From the NCBI RefSeq assembly GCF_009762775.1, contig NZ_CP046401.1:1364001-1428000 (forward strand): DNA of 64,000 bases, written 5' to 3'. This document shows positions 9,241-16,845 of this stretch, piece after piece. A program made the translations under genes and the position numbers. How positions within the stretch are numbered: the stretch's first letter is position 1; each line of letters opens with the position of its first letter. Below the pieces are notes generated by a model. The model was given only the letters and a program-made list of their open reading frames with translations. It was not told the DNA's origin and ran no database searches. Source of the stretch: Maribellus comscasis. Lineage in GTDB: Bacteria; Bacteroidota; Bacteroidia; Bacteroidales; Prolixibacteraceae.

Positions 9241-11082
9241 ATGGCGGTAAAAATACTTTTAACAGCAGTTATACTTTCAATTGCCCTTTTCTCTTCATTT
9301 TCGCAAGAGAATCAAAAAATTTCAACAATTGGGACCTACAATGGATATTCAACCCTAAAATACGATTCTTTCTTTCGGGAATCGCGGTATGTAAAGATGA
9401 GTGACGGCACCCGGCTGGCAGTGGATATCTATCGTCCGATAAAAAACGGCATTACTGAAACAGCACCATTGCCGGTAGTTTGGAATCATACAAGGTATAC
9501 GCGGGCTTTAAAAGGACCACAAGGCAATATTTTAACCTTAGCTACCAGTCCGATTGGGATGGCTCTTATCCGTCGTGGTTATGTTACAGTTATCGCTGAT
9601 GCGCGTGGTACAGGAGCTTCTTTTGGCACTCAAAACGGACTTTTCACAAAAAGGGAAGCACAAGATGCTTATGAAATTACCGAATGGCTGGCCAAACAGG
9701 AATGGTGTAATGGCAAAATCGGGATGATGGGCGGGTCATACGAAGGGGTTACACAGTTGATGGCAGCCGCTAAAAAGCCTCCGCACCTTAAAGCCATCTT
9801 TCCTGCGATGTTTTTGTTCGATTTATACAATTTCCCCTACCACAACGGTGTATATTACAATGATTGTATTATTTCTGACAAGAATAAAATGAGTAAAGGC
9901 GCCGCGAGTAAAATTGATTTTATTGCTCCGGTAGATAATGATTTGATGAAAACAGATTTAAAAACGGCGTATTCATCGCGCTCAGAGAACCGCTTTCTGG
10001 ATGACATTTTCTCCATTTCAAAATACCGAAATTCCTTCGACAGCTTAACACAAAGCTATTTGTACAAGGATTGGTCGCCATCAAATTATGTTGAGGAAAT
10101 CAATCATTCCGGGATTGCAGTTTACATCTACGGCGGTTGGTTCGATCTGTTTTCAAAAGATGCATTTTTACTTTATGCCAATCTTACGGGTCCCAAAAAA
10201 TTGTTAATGGTGGATTCGCCACACTCTTCAAGTAAAAATCCAAAACTAATCCAACTGTTTATTACAGAACAGATTCGCTGGTTTGATTACTGGCTAAAAG
10301 ACATCCCTAACGGAATAATGGATGAGCCACAAATAGCCTTACAAAAAAACGGGGAAACCGCTACTGAAAATTTAACACTGTCTGACACCTGGCCTTTAAA
10401 CAACACCCAAAATTTGAATGTCTATTTTCAAGAAGGCAAGTCAGGGTCAGTTAACTCATTGAACGATGGAATCCTTGACATGAAAAAGCCTGTGGATAAC
10501 GCCGGTTTTGAAAAATATATGGCTGATTTTTCAGCGACTTCCGGGACACAAACCCGATGGGACGATGCGGCGATAAAAAAGTTCAGTTACCCTGATATGA
10601 CAGCCAATGATGAAAAAGGAATAACATTTACCTTGCTAAATCCCCTTCAAAATAAGCTCACTATATGTGGGCATCCGATAATTACCTGTTATGCAAACAG
10701 CTCATGCGGTGATTTTGATTTGTATGTCTATCTCGAAGATGTGGCGCCAAACGGAGTTTCTTCTTATCTGTCAGAGGGATGTATTAGAGCATCTTTTTAT
10801 AAACAGACTGAAGCACCGTATAATAATCTGGGATTACCTTATCATCGCTGTTATCAGGAGGATACTGCCAACATCAACCCCGGGGAAATCTATAAATTAA
10901 GTTTCGACATGCTACCGCTTTATCATCAATTCGAAAAAGGACATAAAATAAGAGTAACACTCACCTGTGCCGATAAAGACAATACCAATTCACATATAAT
11001 TTTTAAAGAATCAGAGATTACAGTTTTCAGGGATGCCCTACATTCGTCATTTATCAGATTGCCACTATTGGTCAATAATTAA
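9241..11082 (+). CDS. Secreted CocE/NonD-family hydrolase (X-Pro dipeptidyl-peptidase fold)
   Basis: Exported serine hydrolase of 613 residues. It has an N-terminal signal peptide (about 1-20, ILSIALFSSFS before QENQ), an alpha/beta-hydrolase domain with the nucleophile Ser166 in GMMGGSYEG and oxyanion-type ADARGTGASFG, a probable acid in GGWFDLFSKD and a probable His in VDSPHSSS. The C-terminal half is a PepX_C jelly-roll. Family members cleave Xaa-Pro dipeptides, cocaine or glutaryl-7-ACA-like acyl esters; the substrate cannot be read from sequence. A sensor kinase gene starts 15 bases after it, so it may be co-transcribed with the LytS/LytTR pair. Confidence 0.88.
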   Translation: MAVKILLTAVILSIALFSSFSQENQKISTIGTYNGYSTLKYDSFFRESRYVKMSDGTRLAVDIYRPIKNGITETAPLPVVWNHTRYTRALKGPQGNILTLATSPIGMALIRRGYVTVIADARGTGASFGTQNGLFTKREAQDAYEITEWLAKQEWCNGKIGMMGGSYEGVTQLMAAAKKPPHLKAIFPAMFLFDLYNFPYHNGVYYNDCIISDKNKMSKGAASKIDFIAPVDNDLMKTDLKTAYSSRSENRFLDDIFSISKYRNSFDSLTQSYLYKDWSPSNYVEEINHSGIAVYIYGGWFDLFSKDAFLLYANLTGPKKLLMVDSPHSSSKNPKLIQLFITEQIRWFDYWLKDIPNGIMDEPQIALQKNGETATENLTLSDTWPLNNTQNLNVYFQEGKSGSVNSLNDGILDMKKPVDNAGFEKYMADFSATSGTQTRWDDAAIKKFSYPDMTANDEKGITFTLLNPLQNKLTICGHPIITCYANSSCGDFDLYVYLEDVAPNGVSSYLSEGCIRASFYKQTEAPYNNLGLPYHRCYQEDTANINPGEIYKLSFDMLPLYHQFEKGHKIRVTLTCADKDNTNSHIIFKESEITVFRDALHSSFIRLPLLVNN

Positions 11083-11097
11083 TAAATTTGAAATACT

Positions 11098-12126
11098 TTG
11101 AAAACGAAATATACCATATTATTGCATTTGCCGGTTTGGTTACTTGCAGTCGGCTTAATCTTGGCGAAAGCAATTTTTAGCCCCAATGCCTTTGCTCATC
11201 CGGCTTTTGAAATATTCCAACTCGCTATTCTCGTACTCTGGATATTGGGAACATTTTATATTTTTTATTTGTATTTCATCCCCTGTTTCCTGCAAAAAAG
11301 TAAAATAACCGCTTTTATAATTTTGTCGCTTATTGCAATATGTATAATACCTTTCTTAAGTTTTTATGCCATTTGGTTAAATAAAGTGGCCTTTAACCAG
11401 CCACACAATTATTCCTTTACGTTTACGGGTTACATAATTAGCTTCATTGTAACAGGAGTTATTGGCGGGTTAGGAAGCTTTTACAGGTTTGCTGCCGACT
11501 GGTTTCCTAATTTGGGCTTAAAAGAAAAAATGGAAAATCTTCAATTAAAAAGTGAAATTAACCTTCTGAAATCAAAACTGAACCCCCATTTTCTGTTTAA
11601 TACCTTGAATAACATCGATACATTAATCGAAACAAATTCAAAAAATGCATCTGTTTACCTGGGAAAACTATCTTCAATTTTAAGGTATATTGTTTACGAT
11701 TCGGAGAATGAAAAAGTAAGTGTAACAAAAGAAATCGACTGTATTAAAGACTATGTGGAATTGCAGAAGCTAAGATTTGAACACGATGACGCAGTTAAAT
11801 TAACTATTTCAGGAGTATATAACAGCTGTAAAATTGCGCCGGCATTATTACTCCCCTTTATTGAAAATATTTTTAAACATGGTACTTTTTATTCTTCTGA
11901 AGATAAAAGCAAAATTACGATTCATTGTGAGGGTAAAATTCTGAAACTTGAGGCTGTAAATCCATTTGACAAAAATTTATCCGCAAATTCACAAAACAAA
12001 GGAATTGGGCTAACAACCACTCAAAAAAGACTGGAACTTTTATATCCTAAATCATATATTTTAAATATTAAAGAGCAAGGGAATCTGTTTTTTGTGAACT
12101 TACAAATTAATCTGAATGATAATTGA
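11098..12126 (+). CDS. LytS/YehU-type sensor histidine kinase
   Basis: 342-residue membrane kinase: four predicted membrane segments (about 9-26, 38-60, 73-95, 107-127), then a His_kinase (PF06580) domain. The phospho-acceptor is His164 in KSKLNPHFLFNTLNNID, followed by an atypical ATPase with PALLLPFIENIFKHG and GIGLTTTQKRLELLYP. Such kinases pair with LytTR regulators, and the regulator start overlaps its 3' end by 11 bases. The start is a TTG 15 bases after the hydrolase stop; no strong ribosome site is seen, so a start a few codons downstream is possible. The signal is unknown. Confidence 0.9.
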   Translation: MKTKYTILLHLPVWLLAVGLILAKAIFSPNAFAHPAFEIFQLAILVLWILGTFYIFYLYFIPCFLQKSKITAFIILSLIAICIIPFLSFYAIWLNKVAFNQPHNYSFTFTGYIISFIVTGVIGGLGSFYRFAADWFPNLGLKEKMENLQLKSEINLLKSKLNPHFLFNTLNNIDTLIETNSKNASVYLGKLSSILRYIVYDSENEKVSVTKEIDCIKDYVELQKLRFEHDDAVKLTISGVYNSCKIAPALLLPFIENIFKHGTFYSSEDKSKITIHCEGKILKLEAVNPFDKNLSANSQNKGIGLTTTQKRLELLYPKSYILNIKEQGNLFFVNLQINLNDN

Positions 12127-12808
12127 CTGCATAATAATTGAGGATGAACCTCTGGCCATAAACAAAATGGAAGGGTACATCAATCGGATTTCTTATTTGA
12201 ACTTAACAGGTAAATTCAGGAGCGCAATTGATGCCATTGGTTTTATTCAGGAAAACAAACCTCATTTAATATTTCTCGATATTCAGATGGAACATATGAC
12301 AGGCATACAGTTACTGGAGACTTTATCTCAAAAACCAAAAGTAATAATTACCACAGCATATCAGGAATATGCCATAAAGGGTTACGATCTCCAGGTAAGC
12401 GATTACCTGCTAAAACCAATTCAATTTGAAAGATTTGTGCAAGCCTGTGAAAAGTCGTACCACGAAATTGAAAATACCGGCACAAAAGAACAGGACTTTA
12501 TTTTTGTAAAAACCGAATACCGGCTGGAAAAAATCAACATGTCATCCATATTATACATTGAAGGGATGCGTGACTACCGGCACATTATTACAAAAGACAA
12601 AAAAATTATGACCTTGCAAACCTTTAAAGACATAGAAAAAGCGCTTCCTGCAAATCAGTTTATGAGAGTACATAATTCATTTATTGTTTCTGTTGATAAA
12701 ATTGAAAGTATTGAAAAAAATCGTATACATATTAAAAATAAATTAATCCCAATAAGCGATAGCAAAAGAGAGGAGTTCTACAAAAGAATTAAAAACAAAA
12801 TGATTTAA
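12116..12808 (+). CDS. LytTR-family response regulator
   Basis: 230 residues: a receiver domain (1-118) with acidic pocket IIEDEP and phospho-acceptor Asp55 in LIFLDIQMEHMTG, conserved Thr in IITTAY and Lys in LLKPI, then a LytTR DNA-binding domain (about 135-228) with the typical ILYIEGMRDYRHI, MTLQTFKDIEKALP and FMRVHNSFIV. It regulates transcription with the overlapping sensor kinase. Targets may include the adjacent secreted hydrolase (inference). After the stop, 12809-13219 has no gene I can support. Confidence 0.93.
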   Translation: MIIDCIIIEDEPLAINKMEGYINRISYLNLTGKFRSAIDAIGFIQENKPHLIFLDIQMEHMTGIQLLETLSQKPKVIITTAYQEYAIKGYDLQVSDYLLKPIQFERFVQACEKSYHEIENTGTKEQDFIFVKTEYRLEKINMSSILYIEGMRDYRHIITKDKKIMTLQTFKDIEKALPANQFMRVHNSFIVSVDKIESIEKNRIHIKNKLIPISDSKREEFYKRIKNKMI

Positions 12809-13219
12809 TCCGGGAGTAACTCCTTTAAAAGAATAACAAAAATCTATTCAAGCTCCTTTGCGTAATCAAAGCCAACTGAAAATAAAATAGCTTAGTTAAA
12901 AAAAAACGGCAATGATGTTTGTCGTTATACGACTGCATATGCTTTGCTTATACATCTGCAACGGTAAATCCTCTCCTCAATCTCATTCTGTCTGCCCACC
13001 TGATTACTCAGGGCGGGGAACATGGTTAAACAACACCGGTGTGCTTAACACCCTGATAAAAAAAGAGGAGCATCTAAACATCAATGCCCCTCCTAAAATC
13101 AATGACAACTCAAATGATTACAAACAAATATTTTATTTAAAACCGTTGTCCTTCACACACGCTACAGGAGAAAAAAACAATCCCGTTTACCGGTGATCAG
13201 GTTGAGTTTATACTGTTTT

Positions 13220-13939
13220 TTACACTGTCATTTCCGGCTCTTCCTTTTTGTTCCGTTTTTTTACCGTTTCGTTATTATCGTCAATAATTTTGGCAATGAT
13301 GCGGGGAAATGCGCCATAGGTTGCTTCATCTATAATTTCCATGGCACGCAGGTATACCACAATTTTGCCGTTTAGCAAATCAACAAGCTCTCTTTTAATC
13401 ACCGAAGCACTGATTGCGGTACTTTCCTGTGCTTTCTCCTGTTCATAAGCCAAACGCGCAGCTTCAAACTCATCCTGGGCTGCCTGCAAAGCGGCAATAA
13501 GTTCGGCACAACCCGACAGTTGGGCAATTGTATCCTGCAGGTTGGGTTTTGCGAGGTCGTTAAGCAGCGAAGCCACCAGCGAAGATTCCGAAGCATAGCT
13601 TTTGCCCGTAATCGAAACCCCATATTTATCAAATACTTTTTTTACTTTTTGCGCCGCTGCTTTTACATTATCATCGGGGTGATGCAGCAAGCCCAGCAGC
13701 AAATAAGAAAACGAGCGTATCTCACCGTCGTGTTTTTCATCTTTTTCTTCCAGGTTACTTTCCGCTTTGCTTCGGTTGATGGCCGATGTAAGATTTTTTG
13801 AAAACGGATCGAGAGTGTTAAACATGTGAGGTAAATGGGGATCAGAGTCCATTCCCGAACTTTTAAATGCGCTGATGATACGCATTGAAACAGCGTCAGC
13901 CTCAGTAACGCGGCTTTTGCTTAACAAATTGGGAATCAT
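13220..13939 (-). CDS. DUF6261-like protein
   Basis: 239-residue helical protein with no signal peptide or membrane segment. It resembles the DUF6261 family of Bacteroidetes (function unknown): a middle part with TSAINRSKAES, a helical pair DNVKAAAQKVKKVFDKYG, and a tail reading VKRELVDLLNGKIVVYLRAM, then a Lys/Glu-rich end. Such genes are often found in many copies near mobile DNA, but only one copy is visible here. The upstream side (13940-14702) contains a 41-bp-period array and a duplicated intergenic block, but no gene I can support. Family assignment is from memory of typical members. Confidence 0.6.
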   Translation of the reverse strand: MIPNLLSKSRVTEADAVSMRIISAFKSSGMDSDPHLPHMFNTLDPFSKNLTSAINRSKAESNLEEKDEKHDGEIRSFSYLLLGLLHHPDDNVKAAAQKVKKVFDKYGVSITGKSYASESSLVASLLNDLAKPNLQDTIAQLSGCAELIAALQAAQDEFEAARLAYEQEKAQESTAISASVIKRELVDLLNGKIVVYLRAMEIIDEATYGAFPRIIAKIIDDNNETVKKRNKKEEPEMTV

Positions 13940-14117
13940 AATACTTCATTTTATTTTTTTGAAAGCACCGGGAACAGGGTTTGTACTTGTTTAGGGTGCA
14001 TCAACATTTTGTTGATTTTTCAATTTTAACCAAAACCATAGGATTAGCAAAAAAACAGATGATGTTACTCGGCATAATTTTATTCCTCATGTCTAATTTT
14101 TCGGATTGTCAAACCAT

Positions 14118-14305
14118 AGCACAATGCCACTGTTTGTTTTTGCATCAGAATAGCTTTGGGCAAAATGCCATGGCTTTACTTTCTGTATTTTTATACTATG
14201 CACGATGCCACGCATCCACTTTTTTGCAGGAAACGGAATGGCACTTTGCCACCTCTTTGTTTTTCTTCGCGGCAGATAACAGCACCGTGCCACACTATAT
14301 TTTTA
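14118..14305. repeat. Degenerate tandem array, period 40-41 bp, five units
   Basis: The motif GCACnnTGCCAC (minus strand GTGGCAnnGTGC) recurs with TGCCAC or TGCCAT starting at 14125, 14166, 14206, 14247 and 14288, spacings 41, 40, 41 and 41. Between motifs the sequence varies but carries a T-run. The period is not a multiple of three and no conserved protein is encoded. It fits a minisatellite or phased binding sites. Confidence 0.7.
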
Positions 14306-14381
14306 AAGCTGCAACAATCCTTGTTACTATTTTTTTGAAATTATGATTACTTTTAAAAGGCAATACATAAAAACTACCGGA

Positions 14382-14530
14382 ACCATTGAACACAACTTTT
14401 GCAAATAACAAATGCCCCAACTCCCCTGTTTCCACAATTAAAAAGCAGAATAACAATATTTTACAAGAATACATTATAATAAGATATATGTTGCATATGT
14501 ATTACGTGCGTTGTGTTTAATTGTAAAAAA
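14382..14530. repeat. Duplicated intergenic segment, copy A
   Basis: About 150 bases that align with 24898-25050 over their whole length with many substitutions (shared blocks CCATTGAACACA, TTGCAAATAA, CCTGTTT, TAAGATATAT, GTGCGTT). Copy A lies upstream of the bPH_4 gene; copy B upstream of a truncated lipoprotein gene. It may be a shared leader or promoter region or part of a decayed mobile element. Confidence 0.6.
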
Positions 14531-14702
14531 GTACAACACGAATAATCTTGAGTAAAACAATTTTCGTCTGACAAGTGAAATTTAATAAAAAAATGTACTG
14601 AATTTATGTGGTAAATTTTCTGACTGACTAAAAACAAAGATTGGAGTAATAAATCATTATCGACTGAAAAACGAATATCAATCGACAAAAAATAAATTTG
14701 AT

Positions 14703-15152
14703 ATGAATAGTAAATTTTCTTGCAAAAAGAGTCGCTCATTTGGAGGATTTTTAATAACCGTTAGTTTATTTATTACGTTGGTCGCTTTTGGACTACCAGT
14801 CATCCTTAAAGACACATTTGATTTAGCGGCGTTTATTGTATCAAGTCTGTTCGTTTTAATAACAACAGGATTATTTTTATGGTTATGGTTTGGTACTTAT
14901 TACATAATTGACAATGAAATACTAATTGCGAAATTTGGACCACTTACCTGGAAAGTTCCCATTAATGAAATATCATTCATTCGGTTGAATCAGGAAACAA
15001 TTGGAGGAACGTGGAAACTGACTTTATCATGGAAATGCATCGAGTTAAAATACAAAAAGTCTCGTTCAATATTCATTTCTCCAAATAATCAAAGTGTTTT
15101 TATAGACAGGTTAGTTAAAATAAATCCTCAAATTGAGATTAAACAGAAATAG
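14703..15152 (+). CDS. Bacterial PH-domain (bPH_4, YyaB-like) membrane protein
   Basis: 149 residues: two membrane segments close together (about 17-35 and 40-62), then a small beta-rich domain with YYIIDNEILIAKFGPLTWKV, INEISFIRLNQ and IFISPNNQSVFIDRLVKINP. This matches the bPH_4/DUF1200 pattern (YxIdxexLivryG...IplkdI...iSPkdkeeFi). Function is unknown; similar proteins sit in accessory regions as single genes. The gene is visibly A+T-richer than the core genes, in keeping with acquisition by transfer. No partner gene is adjacent. Confidence is moderate for the family and good for being coding. Confidence 0.65.
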   Translation: MNSKFSCKKSRSFGGFLITVSLFITLVAFGLPVILKDTFDLAAFIVSSLFVLITTGLFLWLWFGTYYIIDNEILIAKFGPLTWKVPINEISFIRLNQETIGGTWKLTLSWKCIELKYKKSRSIFISPNNQSVFIDRLVKINPQIEIKQK

Positions 15153-15220
15153 AATAAAACAAACAACATAAACACAACACAGTACATACTGCTGGTCGGG
15201 GTTTGGTGGTACGCCAACTA

Positions 15221-15276
15221 CGGATTCTCGTTTCGCAGTTCCGCATCCTTCGGACAGGAACGCGCTCCGAAATCCG
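15221..15276. other. Long GC-rich imperfect hairpin
   Basis: CGGATT at 15221 pairs with AATCCG at 15271, TTTCG with CGAAA, and GTTCC with GGAAC around a loop CATCCTTCGGACA. It is much richer in G+C than the flanking DNA. Just upstream TTGGTG..CGCCAA adds a second small stem. It could be an attC-like or other foldable recombination site, or a terminator for the bPH gene; no T-run follows, so termination is doubtful. Confidence 0.4.
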
Positions 15277-15350
15277 CAACGACAACTTGCAAATGACCGT
15301 CACCGTTGATCATTAAAAACAGTATGAATCAATTTAAAAAACGAAGATAT

Positions 15351-16661
15351 ATGAAAATTAAATTTGTCGTCTTATTCTTCATGCTGACAATAATAAATGG
15401 CTGTGTAAATTCAGAAATTATAACTGGATATTGGACTGGTTCAATGGAAGTGAATGGTAAGACTGTTGATATGTCAATTGATTTAAAACAGACCAAAAAA
15501 TTGTTTTCGAGTTATGATTTAATGCTTCTTGACCAACCAATTTCAAATTTAAAACTTATTAATAGGAAAATAACTTTTTTAGTGAATCTTGATATTGATT
15601 TTGTTTTTCACGGGGAAATAAAGAACAATCAAATTACTGGAAATGCAGCAATAAATGGCGGCCCGCCAAATATGGATATTGCTTTTAGCTTAACAAAACA
15701 ATCAGAACTACCTGTCAAGACTTATTCCATTGAAAGTTTAACTATAAAAAGTAACGATGTTATTCTTTCAGCAGAAATTTACACACCGAAAACGGAGGGA
15801 CTTCACCCTGCAATAGTTTTGCTGCAAGGTTCATCTACCAACCTTAAAACCGATTATCTTTTCGATGCTGATTTTTTTGCAAAACTTGGATTTGAAGTTC
15901 TAATATTTGACAAACGCGGCAATGGAAAATCAACGGGAGAATACTATAGTTCAGGCTATAACGATTTGATAACTGATGCAATTGCTTGTCTGGAAACAAT
16001 GTATAGCAGAAAAAGTGTAGATAAAAATAAAATTGGGCTTTGGGGTTATAGTCAAGGCGGAATGTTGTTGCCAAAAATTGTCGCAAAAACGAGTATTCCA
16101 CATTTTCTCATTGCAAAGTCACCTGAGATTATCAGTGAGACAGAAGCAGCAGCATTTTCTGATAGTTTAAGGGTTGTTAATTCAGGATATACTGATTCAG
16201 ATGGACATCTTGCTGCGGAAAGTCATAGGAAAATTGAAAAAATGATTCGTAAAGGAAGTGATTATAAAGATGTTGAAAAGTTCATTCGTCAAAATGCACA
16301 GAAGTATAATTTTATGAACCAAACTGGATTATATGGAAGTATAAGTATTGACAAGAATGAATTTAATGGTTTTTACTGGAAAGGCAGAACAGAGAATTTC
16401 TATTCTGACTGGAAAAATACAGATGTTTCAACACTTGTATTATTGGGTGAAAGAGATGATTTAATAAACGCTGAAAAAAGTGAAGCAATTATCAAAGGTT
16501 TTAATAATGATAATGTTATTGTAAAATTATTTCCTCGTGCCAATCATCATTTAAAAAAAACATTTAATCCGAGAGTTGATAGTGAATTTGACTGGCCAAG
16601 AATAACAGAAGGGTATTCAGAGCTTGTAAAAAATTGGATTCAAAAAGAAGTTAAAAAATAA
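15351..16661 (+). CDS. Lipoprotein alpha/beta hydrolase
   Basis: Extracytoplasmic serine hydrolase. I choose the ATG at 15351, because the product then begins with a lipoprotein signal MKIKFVVLFFMLTIINGC (lipobox before Cys18) rather than the longer charged extension from the upstream start at 15306. About 100 residues of beta-rich N-terminal domain are followed by an alpha/beta-hydrolase core: PAIVLLQGSS, FDKRGNGKSTGEY, nucleophile in GLWGYSQGGM, acid in LLGERDDLI and His in PRANHHLKKTF. This resembles S33/DUF-type esterases or peptidases with an N-terminal lipocalin-like domain. Codon use is A+T-rich and the gene sits alone between a hairpin and an intron remnant, suggesting transfer. Confidence 0.82.
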   Translation: MKIKFVVLFFMLTIINGCVNSEIITGYWTGSMEVNGKTVDMSIDLKQTKKLFSSYDLMLLDQPISNLKLINRKITFLVNLDIDFVFHGEIKNNQITGNAAINGGPPNMDIAFSLTKQSELPVKTYSIESLTIKSNDVILSAEIYTPKTEGLHPAIVLLQGSSTNLKTDYLFDADFFAKLGFEVLIFDKRGNGKSTGEYYSSGYNDLITDAIACLETMYSRKSVDKNKIGLWGYSQGGMLLPKIVAKTSIPHFLIAKSPEIISETEAAAFSDSLRVVNSGYTDSDGHLAAESHRKIEKMIRKGSDYKDVEKFIRQNAQKYNFMNQTGLYGSISIDKNEFNGFYWKGRTENFYSDWKNTDVSTLVLLGERDDLINAEKSEAIIKGFNNDNVIVKLFPRANHHLKKTFNPRVDSEFDWPRITEGYSELVKNWIQKEVKK

Positions 16662-16671
16662 CGAAACGCTA

Positions 16672-16745
16672 ATTGAATAAGCCAGGGGAATTTTACTCCT
16701 GACTTCTCGCAGAACCCTAGCTGAACCTCTCGATTCACACGGCTC
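16672..16745 (-). ncRNA. Decayed group II intron 3' end (domains V and VI)
   Basis: Minus-strand reading shows a 34-nt domain V-like hairpin at 16712-16745: GAGCCGTGTGAATC, GAGA loop, then GGTTCAGCTAGGGTTC. It keeps the AGC catalytic triad, but the 3' strand has changed from the usual ACGGTTC, weakening the stem. Domain VI follows at 16681-16703 (GTCAGGAGTAAAATTCCCC) and a 3' end-like TTATTCAAT. No intron-encoded reverse transcriptase lies upstream, so it is a remnant. Confidence 0.65.
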
Positions 16746-16845
16746 GTATTATACAGTCAACTTTTATTAAACGAACAGATAGGCAAAACCCAATAAAAAA
16801 AATTTGCATTAGATTAACCTTTGGTGTTGAATCAGTAAATCTATT

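Noticed and set aside
12912..13196. 94-codon frame between the LytTR regulator and the DUF6261 gene
   Set aside because: No family resemblance, odd composition and no promoter or ribosome site; probably chance.
13981..14346. 121-codon plus-strand frame
   Set aside because: It coincides with the 41-bp-period array, whose period is not a multiple of three; no signal, domain or ribosome site is seen.
14693..14700. TAAATTTG as -7 element of the bPH_4 gene
   Set aside because: It ends two bases before the start codon and lacks a -33 element, so transcription would start inside the gene.
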